Source of the DNA: Mermis nigrescens | Taxonomy: Eukaryota > Nematoda > Enoplea > Mermithida > Mermithidae | Direction: 5' to 3' | DNA: 64,000 nucleotides | Assembly: GCA_036768485.1 (NCBI GenBank) | Contig: JAVLUZ010000154.1 | Span: forward strand, 45,445,458-45,509,457 | Shown here: piece by piece, positions 35,242-47,395 of the stretch | Layout: the number at the start of each line of letters is the position of its first letter | Numbering within the stretch: position 1 is the first letter of the stretch | Made by a program: the position numbers and the translations under genes | The notes under the pieces: model-generated | What the model saw: the letters and a program-made list of their open reading frames with translations, nothing else | Databases searched by the model: none | Told to the model about the DNA's origin: nothing

Positions 35242-35953
35242 GATTCGAACAAGTTATGTTTAACCTATGTAGCAGATAGGTCAAAGGCTAATTTCATGGA
35301 CACTGCGAATGGAAAAGCAATCTGGTTAAACAATACACACGATTTATCCAAAGGCAACACCCAATTTAATGTTACGACAATAAGCGTTACCTACATGTCA
35401 TTGAGATATATTTGCCCAGGCCTGTATCCAGGATATTTCGAAGACAGTGCGAAAATATCTAAAGAGCAGTAAGATGGACAAAAATAAAAGCATTTTTTAG
35501 CGTATGTCGGCGAGCTCTAGGCAATGGTTTTGAAATTTATTAAACATTTCACTTCATTTCATACCCACTTTACTTAAACTATCCATACAACTGTTTTCTT
35601 ATCATACAATCGACGAATAAAGTCCTAGCTTCTGTCTTTGCATTCAATACAAAGAAAAAATACAAGAATTTATCAACAATTCCGTATTCAAAAAATTTCA
35701 GGAAATTGACAAGCCCCTTCCTTAGTTTTACTCGAATTTAAGCGGTTTATAAGACAATTATACATAAACAAGCTGAAAACCTGTTTTGGCGGTGTTTAAG
35801 ACGCACTTCGCAAATTTTCCTTTTTTGGACCCTCGGGAGAAACAAAAACAATTCATTCCGGGAGGGAGCGGCCCTTCTGCAGAATACGGGCCTGTATGTA
35901 CCTGTTGGGTCTGCCTAATCTGTTGCGAGCAGTCTTCGGCCTAAAAACTATCG
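35242..35953 (-). other. Upstream flank of SEC62
   Basis: Presumed 5' UTR and promoter side. The + strand ORF at 35,140-35,472 partly shadows the SEC62 exon. From about 35,420 the sequence includes GGCCTGTATCCAGGATATTT and, at 35,886, TACGGGCCTG, recurring element-end phrases, so repeat begins within 180 bases of the start codon. No promoter motif assigned. Confidence 0.35.
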
Positions 35954-37696
35954 AAGTGGGTCAGTGATCGTACGGGGACCCCGACCCCGAAACCCCGACC
36001 CCGACCCCGACCGGGGGCATGATTTTTCGAGTCGGGGTTGAACCTTTTTTCGGGGATGAAATATAGCATTTTATTTGTTGGTACATCGAAGAATTATATA
36101 AATAGCAAATAAATTCGGAACAAGGACGATTCGTTCACCAGCAAAATTAATATGTTAAACTCGACACTCGCGATATTTCATAAAAAGTACGCCTGGTCGC
36201 CTTGTTGTTAAGACGTACATACATGTTCGCATATTTTCCATTATGAAGTGCGCCGAAATTACTGCGGAATCACAGGCGTAGCCGGGGAGGAATGGAGGCA
36301 CATGCCCCCAGAAATTTTCAGAAATTATGTTGATTTTTCTGGCGCAATGTGTCCGGAACATTGAGTTTAAAAAGACATAAACGTCAAAATTTTCCGCGCT
36401 TCGCGCCGAGTCATTATTATTTATTGTTATACAGATCCAATGAATTTAAGAGCTTGAATCTGTTAAAATAATCCAGCACTTCGCAGCACTTTAGTGATTT
36501 AATGCACTATTAGTTCATTGAATGAAACTGCACATGCTTGTTGAACATGGTAGTAAAAGTGCGAAAATGTTTGCGTACCAATTTATCTATTCTCTGCTCT
36601 GTTTATCTTTCTTTACAAGGACACATAATTCTATTTTAAATGAAAGGAAAGGTTCAATTTTCTTGTGTTTTTGCGCATTTTCTGTTTTCTGAACTAGTTA
36701 ATAAGAAGGCCACAAATGGGCCTGAAAATGGTAAGAACGAAATTCTCATTGATACATCTTTCAATGACTTATTGGTTGCGACCCGTTGCTGCGCTACATA
36801 CTTAGCAGAGGTCGAAAAACGCATTTCAGCTCAGAAGTTTTGTGCAGTGTAGGTGTTCATCAAATTTAAGTTATTTTGGACTTAATTCAGAATCGAGATT
36901 TTGCCAATTTGCGAAAATTTTAACTTTACTAATTAAAAATTAGAGTGCTGTTTTACAAAATTTTCGGGGGTTCTGCTCTGGACCTCGCTGGTGGCGCTTG
37001 AGCGCGTCACCCCAGACTCCTCAGCCGTACAATCTCGTTCTACATGTTGAAAGAGATTTTTAGGAGGACAGAAAAGGTAAAAGGATTAGGAATTTTAAAA
37101 AATTTTCGGCGCTTCGCGCCGCAATTAGTTTATCTGTTCTGTATGATTTAAGCGGTATAAATTGAGTTTAAAGAGAAAAACGTCAAAATTTTCCTGCGCT
37201 TAGCACCGCCGATTATTGTCTAGGGCGGTAAAATATGATTGAATTCCTTGATGCTTTGCGTCACTTATGATTTCCGAACTGTTTATCAATAAAAAGGCGT
37301 TAATTCTACATGAAAACTGTAAAAATTTCGAAAATTTTCAGCGCTTCGCGCCATTGGCTCCTCTACAATCAGTGCGCCATAGAAAACCGTTATGAAAAAA
37401 CTGTGGAAGAATACGAAAAAGCGAGAGCGATTAGTGATTAAAATTGAAAGTAATGCTAAATTGCTAAAACCATGCTTGAACTTGGAATGAAAATAAAATG
37501 TTGAACATAACCAGCTTTATTAGTATACTCTACAAACAAGTGAAGGTATCGTTTATATCCTTTTCAAATTGGTATGTAATCAAGCAATGTTAATTGTTAA
37601 TCTTCAACCCTGACCCCGACCCCGAAAACCGGGGTTTCTCATCCCCGACCCCGATCGGGGGTGAAAATCTGACCCCGTACGATCACTGAACTGGGT
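35954..37696. mobile_element. hAT-type element, GGGGTC-rich ends, 8-bp duplication with one mismatch
   Basis: Element 35,962-37,688, ends CAGTGATCGTACGGGGACC and CCCCGTACGATCACTG. Flanks AAGTGGGT and AACTGGGT match at 7 of 8 positions. Subterminal CCCCGA repeats at both sides (for example CCCCGACCCCGACCCCGACC). Three GGCGCTTCGCGCC-type hairpins inside. ORF 36,640-36,852 recurs at 53,252-53,461 and in reverse near 32,000, so it belongs to the repeat; it has no recognisable domain. Confidence 0.9.
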
Positions 37697-38047
37697 GTAT
37701 AATGAAGGAAAAGAAGAACTTGTTCCATCTGTCACCCTTAACCTGATGCACAATAGACCTCCTATACAATACCAACACATTGCTTATACTCGTACATACG
37801 TGGAAAGGCTGCAACTGGAGAAAATAGCTCAAACGCTAAAATGGTACAAGTAGGTACATACTTACTACGATTCTTTGTTTGAAAATGATTTCGAGTATGC
37901 CGCTAAAACAAGCAATTATAAGTATTCTTCAATTTTAATTACAAAAGCATATTTATTTTCAGGATGATTCACTCAACTTCGTCGGCTCTTCTCCGAAAGT
38001 CAGATGTAGACTAGCGAACATAAATTAATCTGCATAAAGGGGAGAAG
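37697..38047 (+). other. Gap with a weak coding candidate
   Basis: From 37,692 to 37,850 one + frame is open and lacks repeat character (VYNEGKEELVPSVTLNLMHN, then R-P-P-I-Q-Y, then YVERLQLEKIAQTLKWYK) ending at a TAG or at a possible donor AA|GTAGGT. The element on its left interrupts whatever preceded it, and the left side does not continue the frame. Not assigned. A purine run AAAGGGGAGAAG immediately precedes the LTR at 38,048. Confidence 0.2.
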
Positions 38048-38495
38048 TGTCAGGTAGAAATGCGACACGCTACTACAGTAATCCAATGACACTTGATGCG
38101 CACGGTGAATTAACAGAATTCAACGCATATATTGAAGGGACCTAACAACTGAAGGGAACCGGTCCGAGCTTAGCACGTAAAAACTGCTGAGTGAGGAGTC
38201 AGTGCTGATAAAAGGCTATTGGATTCGCCCAATAGCACCGGTTTTATTAATGCATGTGCTGCGCAATAATATGTACAGCTGCAAGGCTCGCATAAGACAG
38301 CTCAGTCTGAGCTGGTGACTATACAACGAACATAGGTCAGACCGTAAGTGAGTTAAGTGTATATTGATCCAAACGATAGTTCCTATTATTATAAAGGGCT
38401 CCACAGACGTGCAAATAGACGCGCGGAGTAACCTAGTATGAAAAGTATATTATATTATTATGATTATTATATATTGACCACTACCGGGTGTGACA
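38048..38495 (+). mobile_element. LTR 1 (+) of the LTR cluster
   Basis: 448 bp starting TGTCAGGTAGAAATGCGACA and ending CCGGGTGTGACA. It is preceded by the purine run AAAGGGGAGAAG (polypurine-tract-like) and followed by TATTTGGCGCAGAAAGTAGG, which resembles the primer-binding region after Ty3/Gypsy-type LTRs. Inverse copies follow at 38,528 and 39,072. No gag or pol present. Confidence 0.8.
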
Positions 38496-38527
38496 TATTT
38501 GGCGCAGAAAGTAGGATAGTCACAATA

Positions 38528-39519
38528 TGTCACGCCCAGTAGTGGTCAATATGTAATAATCGTAATACTATAACATACTTTTTCATACTAGGTTACTCCG
38601 CGTGTCTATTTGCACGTCTGTGGAGCCCTTTATAATAATAGGAACCATACGTTTGGATCAATATACACTTAACCCACTTAACGGGCTGACCTATGTTCGT
38701 TGTATAGTCACCAGCTCGGACTGAGCTGTCTTATGCGAGCCTTGCAGCTGTACATATTATTGCGCGCACACGCATTAATAAAACCGGTGCTATTGGGCCA
38801 ACCCAATAGCCTTTTATCAGCGCTGACTCCCTCACTCAGCAGTTTTTACATGCTTAGCTTCGGACCGGTTCTCTCCAGTTGTTATGTCTCTTCAATATAT
38901 GCATTGAATTCCTGTTGCTCTAGCATGCGCATCACGTGTCAATCGATTACTGTAGTAGCATGTCGCGCTTATACCTGACACCTCCCTCCTTAGCTTTGAT
39001 CGTCCTCGATCAATAATAGCTGCTACAGACTCACACAAGATACGTGACTATCCCACTTCTGTCACCAAATATGTCACGCCCGGTAGTGGTCAATATATAA
39101 TAATCCATAATACTATAACATACTGTTCCATACTAGGTTACTCCGCGTGTCTATTTGCACGTCTGTCGAGCCCTCTATAATAATAGGTACTATACTTTCA
39201 GATCAATATACACTTAACCCACTAACGGGCTAACCATGTGTTCGTTGTATAGTCACCAGCTCGGACTGAGCTGTCTTGCGGATTGTGCAGCTGTATATAT
39301 TATCGCGCGCACACGCATTATTAAAACCGGTGCTATTGGGCGAACCCAATAGCATTTATCAGCGCTGACTCCTTACTCGGCAGTTTTTACATGCTAAGCT
39401 CGGACCGGTTCCCTTCAGTTGTTAGGTCCCTCCAATATATGCGTTGAATTCTGTTGTTTTACCGTGCGCATCAAGTGTCATTGGATTACTGTAGTAGCGT
39501 GTCGCATTTCTACCAGACA
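38528..39519 (-). mobile_element. TRIM-like miniature LTR element (LTR 3 - 91-bp interior - LTR 2) on the - strand
   Basis: Read on the - strand: LTR 39,519-39,072, then a TATTTGGTGACAGAAGTGGG primer-binding-like site, then a 91-bp interior, then the purine run AAGGAGGGAGG, then LTR 38,980-38,528. Order LTR, PBS, PPT, LTR with almost no interior is that of terminal-repeat retrotransposons in miniature. LTRs are 448 and 453 bp, begin TGTC and end GTGACA. The ORFs 38,216-38,404 (-) and 38,700-38,978 (+) are LTR sequence. LTR 1 lies head to head with it, separated by 32 bases. Confidence 0.78.
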
Positions 39520-41384
39520 GAAGGGAAACTTATTTCTTTGATTTATGTGAGGCATGACATGACACACTCTACAGTGTTAAAAGTTACTAGCACCTAAGGT
39601 TTTAAATTCACATAGATACCCTTAGTACACAACAAAATTTTCAATATTCTTTACAAAAAAAAGCACAAAATTAGTGCAAAAAATCGGCGCAAAGAACCGA
39701 AAAAATCATTGTAAGAACCAAGAAATTTTAGATCTGTACTTAAACTATTAATCTTACTCAAGTAGAGCGCCAAGAAAGTCAGTAAAAGTCATTAATGAGT
39801 ACTACCGGCGCGAAGCGCCGGAAAAATTCGAAATATCGTGATAAAAACGACTAGAATCTAGGGAAGTCCCTAAGCCGACTTTTTTAGCCAGGGCTAATGC
39901 CCCAGCACCGGGGCAGGATTCTATGTATACTAATGTATACAGACCCTATATATACGTGTACACTTAAGATAATTAATGGTACTTTCTACAGTAAAGCCTA
40001 ATGATATATGTGCAAAGATAAGATTAATTGAAGGATTCTAATCTTATAAAACGCCTTTAATCAAAAAGTGTAGGAATAAGAAAAACCTTAAGTATTAATT
40101 ATGCTCCTGATCATTAATCAGTACATTTAAATGATTAAAATCCATAGCACAAAATGTTAAATGTGCAAGATATCTTCAGATTTTAACTTCATGAAAGTAT
40201 GCTGAACGATTTTTGGAGAAGTTAAATATCGTAAGCAAATTTATAAGCTCATAGAATATCCACAGCAGTTACCTTCAAGTTCTTGCTAGACGATTTCACT
40301 TTTCTACATATAAATTTTCTTTAATGCTACGCGACGCGTTCGATACTATGCGTTTTTATATTTAATTGATCTTGTCATTCCAATTTATACTTTAAAAGAC
40401 TGAAGAAGGCTATAGCTAGCTCACGCAAATTAACAATTTATTACATATTAATTTTTTGACTTAACATCCTCAGACCGATTTTTTTGCACTTATAATCTAC
40501 AATTAGACACATCTTGCAGCTTTACTACGCTACGAGACCTTTAATTTGCTCGTTTGGAGCATATTTTCCAAAGTGAAAATTGCGGCTGTTGCGATAAGCA
40601 TTCAATATAGAGCAATCTTGATTTCCAAAAATTTCGCAACATTTTTAATATTACGACCAAAAAATTATCAGTTGACTCAAACAATAGCACTACAGATTAT
40701 TTTACATGAGTCGGGACACCAATAACTGCAATCACAGCATTAAATCTCATTATCTTACAAAGCTGATCACTTAATCAATCTTGCTGCATTCTATCCAGCC
40801 AGGGTTAACAATTAATATGAATTTCATTTATAAGACCTATCAGAATAAAATAAAACTTTATCTTAAATTACTTATTCTGAGACAATACGTATAAAATTAA
40901 TGGATCACAAGTAAGTTAATGTTCGACCGAATAAACACAGCTACCCAGTATTTAAATTTTTATTTCTTTTCACTACTATAAAAAATGTAAGGCAAATACA
41001 CTGGATTCGTAATCATATAAGTTAGATAAACATGCAAAGTCTGCATTTTTGCTACAGAACAGTCCAACTATCAAATTTCGTAATTCTCAATTCATCAGAT
41101 TCCTGAATAGACGACTTGAGCGCATCCTTACAATTGTCCTGAGCATTTTAGAAGAGAGTGAGACTTTTTACGCACAATTACAAATGTTTTAGTTCCGCTC
41201 CGACCCGAGGCAAGCCTTGCCCCAGCACAAGGGCCAAGGATATACCTACTAAAATCACACAAAAAACACATTATTCTTTTGTGCGCCCAACCATTTTTTA
41301 ACGGCAGGAGTTTAATGGGAAGGCCGCCCCCCCACCCGCCATAGGTGCGCAAGGTCAAACTTTCAGGGGGAAGGGGTTGAAATC
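39520..41384. other. AT-rich interval without recognised gene
   Basis: Contains one perfect CCGGCGCGAAGCGCCGG hairpin at 39,804-39,820 and otherwise AT-rich sequence with no long frames. The - ORF at 41,128-41,358 has no recognised features. Confidence 0.4.
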
Positions 41385-41745
41385 CAAAAATTGCTAGATA
41401 GCTATGTGCTTCGTAAAAACGGCTCTATAGTCCTATTGGGGTCAGCGAATTAGCTACTTAGCCTTGTTGATCTCAGAAAACTAGCTATTTAGCCTTTTTG
41501 GACTCACAAACATAGCTATATAGCCTTTTTGGACTTAAAACAGCTATCAATCCTTTTTTGGAGTCAAGAAAATAGCTATATATTCTTTTAGAACTCAGAA
41601 AAGACAACTAAATAGCATTTCTGAGCTCAAAAACTATATAATAGTTTTCTAAGCCCAAAAAGACTGTACAGCTAATTTTTAGTGCCCAAAAAGGCTATAC
41701 AGCAATAGTTTTTCGGCCCAATTCGCTGTATAGCTATCAGTTTTT
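41385..41745. repeat. About 37-bp tandem repeat that reverses orientation
   Basis: Units of AGCTATATAGCCTTTTTGGA plus CTCA-type spacer run + for about five units (to ~41,600), then the inverse form CCCAAAAAGGCTATACAGC for about four more (to ~41,740). Individual units contain the palindrome TAGCTATATAGC. Confidence 0.8.
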
Positions 41746-42537
41746 CAAAGCTCAGGGAAGTAATACCCCCATGCTCTTGCATGCCCCCGCCCTCTCCAAA
41801 ACCGCACTTAGTAAACAGTATTGATATTGATCAAGGGCAAATTTAAAAGTACGGTCTAGATTATTTTTGTCCATCATGATTTTTCAGTGATTTAAGTCGG
41901 ATGACAGTTACTCATGCATGACACTTTTCTGGCGGCCTGGAAACTATATTTTAGTGCCTAAATAGTTCATGTCGGCAATAAAAAATGATATTTTTCAGGC
42001 GTCTCTGGAACAAAAACCTTTTCATTATGAAGGTACAATGCAGTTTTCCAGTGAGGATTACTAAAAACATTGCTCTAAATGCTTTTCTGAATACAAGGAA
42101 TAATTATTGGTATTTTTTTAGCCAACCTCCAGTCTCAACTTCATGAACTGGACGTATAGCACATAATTTCTCGAATATGTTTGAGGAAATTTCGCAGCAG
42201 AAGCAATTTAGCCACAAAATTTCTATGAATTTTCAATTTTAAGAAAAATTACAGCACCACCATGATACCGGTACTACTATACCTACACGCAGGCAAAACA
42301 ATACCAAAACAGGTTTTTAGCAGGGTTGGCATAAGTGGGTTTTTTGGGTTTTTGGGGTTCAAAAAAATTTTGGGTTTTTGGAGTTTTTTGGGTTTTTGGT
42401 ATTCTGATATATGCTGGATCCACGCTTCATTGGTGATAAGTTGAATCATTCACTGCGCCATGAAGTTGAGGACTTTTTAATGAAGTTTCCACTGAAAAGC
42501 GATGTAATTTTCCAATGTTTGATGTTTAACTTTTATA

Positions 42538-43221
42538 CTTATTACTACAGATGTGCCGGGGCCGCCATTTCTGCCAGGGCCAGGGCCTAGCCAGGGCCTA
42601 AAGTTGTGCATTAACACATGTCATTGAGATACCGAGTCGTATGATTTTGTTTATTATTTTCTCACATCTTTTCAAAATGAGTTGATCCAAATGAATCCTT
42701 CAGGCCGTCAAGCCTTTGTATAAGCCTATTCCATGAACGAACAGAGATGGGCTATTTTTCAGGTGTGCTGCTTATCGAATTTGCATCATGATTATTCTGA
42801 CTAAATGACGACTTCCGAATTTTTTTAGCTGAAAAAGTAAGCTTAGATGCGGATCCCTGATATTTTGGCAAACCAAGAAAGAAGTATATATATAAGACTA
42901 TCAAAGCTTGCCAGAAAATATCTCAGTCCGCCACCAACAAGTGTCCCCAGCGAACGTCTGTTCAGTAAAAGCGGCCTAATTTGTTCAGATCATTGATCGC
43001 GTCTATTGCCTGATAAGCTTGAAGCTTTGGTTTATTTGAGTGCTAATTTAAAATGTGTCGACTTTGATTATTAAAGGAAATTGTTAATGCTTGGAAACGA
43101 ATAAAGATTTTTCTGCTGTCTGACTGATAAAACTTCTATTTTCGCAGTTATTGCATACATTTTATTTATTTTTTGCAGGTCCCGGTCCCGGGCCGGGGCC
43201 TGGCATATCTCTACTTATTAC
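42538..43221. mobile_element. hAT element (TACAGATGTGCCGGGGCC ends) with transposase remnant
   Basis: Element 42,546-43,213. Left TACAGATGTGCCGGGGCC, right GGGGCCTGGCATATCTCTA (imperfect inverse). Exact direct repeat CTTATTAC at 42,538-42,545 and 43,214-43,221. Retains a hAT transposase C-terminus at 42,910-43,053, which independently confirms the superfamily. Confidence 0.92.
42910..43053 (+). pseudogene. hAT transposase C-terminal fragment
   Basis: The frame starting at 42,910 reads [20 protein letters not shown], then S-G-L-I-C-S-D-H, a stop, then SRLLPDKLEALVYLSANL. The pattern A-x-x-Y-L-(S)-x-x-x-T-S-V-P-S-E-R-x-F-S-x-(A/S)-G followed by R-L-x-x-x-x-x-x-x-L-V-x-L is the dimerisation domain of BED-type hAT transposases. 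One internal stop; catalytic core absent. Confidence 0.82.
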
Positions 43222-44039
43222 ATAGGTATTTACATTGGCAGTTTCAACGGCCTCATTGGAACGAAATTTTCCAACCTTTTGTTTTGTCCATTCCAAATTG
43301 AGAAATTCACTGAGCACTGAAACAGTCCGAAAGCTGGTGTTCATAAAACCAATGCCAATCAATGGATACTGATGATTGTGATGGTAGGGATATGCAATCA
43401 ATGAACACTGATCAGCACAGCAACAGTCAAATAAAGCTTCGTTTTGAACTTGTCCTGTTTTTTATGTTGGGTCCTTTATATGTCACAAAGTCAGCCAAGT
43501 CAATGTTTACTGTATACAGACAACTCTATTGTGTACCAGGAAAAACCCACCAAAAACCCCAAAACGCAAAATTTTCAAATCTGGGTTTTTGCCAGCCCTG
43601 GTTTTTCATCATATGTCTCAGTCCATGAATTCAAAATGTTCCGGCGCTTCACGCCGGCTTTATCGTTTATCTATAGTTTTAGGCTTCTAGCCCGCCCAAA
43701 ACCACTCCAATTTAAGTTAGACGTGCAGAACATGTCAATTTTTTTCGGCGTTTTGCGCCATATTACTTATTTTCTCTATTGGTTCTCTTTGCAAATCACT
43801 TAAATTAAGTACAAAGCAGAAGTGAGATTTTTTTTTCTTAAAATTTATTTCTCCAGTGCATAGAGCTTGTTGAGATACGCTTCAAAAATGCCTTTAGTTT
43901 TGCCTATCTCCTAATGGTTCTCTGAGACATCTGACCTCGAAATTTTCGGCCTCCCCTCAGAAATAAAATCCTAGATACGGGCCTGCCTACACGTGTCACA
44001 TATACATTCTGAATTTACAAGGAAAGAAACGCAGACTTT

Positions 44040-45328
44040 GGCGAAAATTAAAGAATAAGGGTTTGTCGGATGACTACAAAATTGCTTTAAAAATGTTGAT
44101 AAATCAATTTCGGATTTTTATGCCAGTTAAGAGAATGAACTCATTAAAATGGGTTCATCACTGAAAAACTTTTATAATTTTGTTAACACCAGGTTAAAAC
44201 TGAAACGTTCCATACCTGATCTTGAGTTCGATGAAAAACCTATTTCTGATGAAACTGAAGAAGCCAACGCTTTTAACAATTTTTTTGGTTCTGTTTTCAC
44301 TTAAGATAACAACATTCAACCACTAAATATGGAATCTGTAAAGGCAACTGATCACCCTCCTTTGTTGCAGTTTGAGCTTGGTATTGTAGCCTCGGCTTTA
44401 AATAAGCTGGAGCCCACTCACTCAATTGATCCCGATGGGCTCTCAGTTTACTTTTTGAAACAGATAAAAATTGTCTTAATTGAACCACTTTCAAGCATTT
44501 TCGAAGTTTCATATTGGACTGGCAGGCTCCCACGTTTATGGTTAGAAGCACTAGTTACACCCATTTTTGAAAAGGAGACCCTCACTCAGTCGAAAATTAT
44601 AGACCTATATCTCTCTGTTGCGTTTTATGTAAAGTTATGGAGTCAATAATTCATAATACCATCGTGGACTATTTTGACAGAACTGGTCTGATAAGTCAAC
44701 AACAATTAGGGCTTTTGAAGAACGAGTCTTATTCATCATAGCTGTTAAAATGTAAAAACAAGTGGACTAAAAGTTTAGACAATCATGGTCCGATGGATAT
44801 TATTTATATTGATTTCTGTAAGGCCTTTGATTCTGTTGTCCACTCAAAACTTTTGTTAAAACTTAAATCCTTGGGAGTTTCGAGTACTCTGTTAAACTGG
44901 ATGATATCATTTTTAGTAGGAAGGTCACAAATGGTAAAGATAAATAGTAGTTTCTCAAAACCACAACCGGTAATTAGTGGTGTCCCTCAAGGCAGTGTGT
45001 TAGGGCCTACATTGTTTCTAGTGTTTTATAAATGATTTAGTAGATTGTATTAAACATAGTGATATTATGTTGTTTGCTGATGATGCCAAAATTTTTTATG
45101 TTTTATGTAATGCTGATCTCTTACAATCGGATCTGGATTGCTTACACGCATAGACCAAAAAATGGCAGTTGCAAATAAGTTGTAGTAAATGTGCAACGTA
45201 GTATTTGGGGTATGGAGATCCTAGAAACAACTACAAACTGGGTTTTCAAGATTTAACTGTTTCTGAAGAATCTATTAAGGATTTGGGAGTGTATATTAGT
45301 GATGACCTATCCTCTAGGGCAGTAACTA
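44040..45328 (+). pseudogene. CR1-like retrotransposon, internal RT fragment (part 1)
   Basis: Three broken frames together give reverse-transcriptase blocks: F-Y-N-F-V-N-T-R-L-K, then LNKLEPTHSIDPDGLSVYFL (44,398 on), then MDIIYIDFCKAFDSVVHSKL (44,793), then PVISGVPQGSVLGPTLFLVF, then F-A-D-D at about 45,073. Frameshifts and stops separate them. The endonuclease is missing (5' truncated). The sequence is interrupted at 45,328 by a foldback and resumes at 47,398. Confidence 0.85.
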
Positions 45329-45458
45329 TTTGCAGTCAACTGCAGGTAATATAGCACACAATGTAAAATTATATGCAGTCAAAAACCAACGGCCTAGACT
45401 GCAGGTAATAAAGCTCACAATGTGATATTGTATGCAGTCAAGTTCAATGTTTATTGAT

Positions 45459-46292
45459 ATCATAAGTAGAGCTGTGCCGGGGCCAGGCCCCGGCCCCGGC
45501 ACTGAGGGCCTAGGCCCCGGCGCCGGGCTCAGACTGGCCCGGCACACGGACGAGGCCAATGTTAGAGTTGATTATAATGTAGAAAATTGATAATGTTCCG
45601 GGTAGATTCACCTTCAAACTCAATTTCAAGCAAACCACAGATCTTGCTAATTCAAATCTTTATTTCACTATGTCAGATTGGTGCGAATTTCTAGTTAATA
45701 ATCAAAATTGACATATTTTAAATTGCAATTCATATAGACGAGCATTTCCAGCTTGCTTGGTAGCAGACAGCTACGTCTATCAGAACAAATAGAATAATAA
45801 GCCTAAAAAAAGTGCAAAGTAAAGCACATTGAAAAACGCATCCAAGTCAGAGGAGTTAAATCCATACATGGGCAGCTCAAAAATTCTAGAAGTCCACAAT
45901 TTTTGAAAGTTAAAAAGTGCCTGATAATATATGGTAGAGCGAAAAAACACCGTTTTCTCGCGTTTCTCAATGAGGCTATCCATTAGCATCAAAAAACCGC
46001 AGAAAAACAGAAAAAATTCTGAAAATCAATTTCTGGGGGGTCTAGCAGATTTTTTTTGGGGGGGAGAATGTGAATTCTGGGGGTCTAGATCCCCCGATGC
46101 CCATGTTCTGTTATATCTTGTAATCCCAACAAATATTAGCTTGACGTGCATATCTACAATATCTACAAGCAAGAATATATGCATAGGTACATGTAAGGGG
46201 TAGGGCAGGGTCATACTATGAGCATGGTAAAGCATGCTATTATTGGCCCCGGCCCCGGCAAAAAGACGGCCCGGCACAGCTCTAATCATAAG
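45459..46292. mobile_element. hAT MITE (TAGAGCTGTGCCGGGGC ends), 8-bp target duplication
   Basis: Element 45,467-46,284 begins TAGAGCTGTGCCGGGGCC and ends GGCCCGGCACAGCTCTA. Direct repeat ATCATAAG (45,459-45,466; 46,285-46,292) is exact. GGCCCCGG subterminal repeats on both sides, no coding. Its ends resemble those of the element at 42,546. Confidence 0.92.
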
Positions 46293-46620
46293 ATGGCACT
46301 TTGCTCGCATTTTAACCTGTAGTAAATGGTTTTAGAAGGCACATTCATTTGAGATGGTCTGACAGATTTGCTTCCTCAATAGAGAATGTTTTTTAGCGCT
46401 GCATGGGTCGCAGCTTCAAAAGCTGCCCATCCACCCATTAGCCGCATTTTGATAGGCCAGTGTACGCTCTGGTCCTGCATGATAGATATTGAGTAGCTGT
46501 TGCTGTTCTTGTACTCATTCTGTGTAATTGTTTTATTTTAGTGGAAATAAAATTATACAACAGATACATATGATACTGGAAAAAATGGTGTGTGGCGAAC
46601 AGCAATTGCTTGCGGATTCA

Positions 46621-46776
46621 GATTGGTGCCAGACATGGGCTGACGTCTAAGGCATAGATGGAACAAAAATTTCTCCGCTCGCTGCGCTCGCTCTGCAATT
46701 TTTGCTCCATTTATTTCAGACTTAGCCCATGCGCTGGCATCAATGTGAATGGACATAACTAAGCCTAAGCCTAAGA
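46621..46776. repeat. TTAGGC-tailed hairpin family, copy H3
   Basis: GATTGGTGCCAGACATGGGC pairs with GCCCATGCGCTGGCATCAAT. The loop side contains CCGCTCGCTGCGCTCGCTC. Tail CTAAGCCTAAGCCTAAG at 46,759-46,775. Confidence 0.8.
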
Positions 46777-47167
46777 CATTGATAAACCCACTCAGTCACA
46801 GTCCCCCGCCGCTTCCGAGACTAATCCAAAACATTCCCAAATGCTTTTCGGAATCCTTGTTACACATTGTTGAATAAACTTTGAAGCATTTTATTTCCAC
46901 TATAATAAAACAATTCCCCAGAATGAGGACAAGAACAGCAACAGCTACTCACTATCATGCAGGACCAGAGCTTATGCCGGCCATCCAAAATGCGCTAATG
47001 GGTGACTGGGCAGCTATTGAAGCTGCTACCCATGCAGTGCAAAAAACTTTCCCTATTGAGGAAGCAAATCTACCAGACCATCTCAAATAAAAGTGCCTTC
47101 TAAAACCATCTACTGCAGGTTAATATGCGAGCAAAGCGCCAGCTTCCCATGTGAATAAGCATTTAAC

Positions 47168-47395
47168 TTGACTGCATATAATATCACATTGTGTGCTATA
47201 TTACCTGCAGTCTAGGCAGCTAGTTTTTGACTGCATATAATTTTACATTGTGTGCTATATTGCTTGCGGTCTAGGCCACTGGTTTTTGACTGCATATGAT
47301 TTTATCTTGTGTGCTCTATTACCTGCAGTCTAGGCCGCTGGTTTTTGACTGCATATAATTTTACATTGTGTGCTATATTACCTGCAGTTGACTGT
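47168..47395 (+). repeat. Four tandem copies of a 59-60-bp unit
   Basis: Units start at about 47,168, 47,228, 47,287 and 47,346 with TTGACTGCATAT and contain TTGTGTGCTATATT and CTGCAGTCTAGGC. This is the right end of the foldback; two inverse units are at 45,333-45,440. Confidence 0.85.

Larger units (their letters stand above)
42313..43608. mobile_element. hAT-like MITE (CAGGGTTGGC / GCCAGCCCTG), host of a nested hAT element
   Basis: Element 42,321-43,600. Ends CAGGGTTGGCATAAGTGGGT and GGGTTTTTGCCAGCCCTG are inverse. Flanks GTTTTTAG and GTTTTTCA match at 6 of 8 bases. GGGTTTTTGGG subterminal repeats follow the left end. The 668-bp element at 42,546 is inserted inside. Confidence 0.7.

Noticed and set aside
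36640..36852. 70-residue ORF in the hAT element as a host gene
   Set aside because: It recurs at 53,252-53,461 and in reverse near 32,000 in other copies of the same element and has no recognisable domain.
38216..38978. ORFs at 38,216-38,404 (-) and 38,700-38,978 (+)
   Set aside because: They are inverse copies of one another within LTR sequence.
46881..47090. 69-residue + strand ORF in the foldback
   Set aside because: It lies in one arm of a long inverted repeat whose other arm is decayed; no domain. Probably element sequence, not a host gene.
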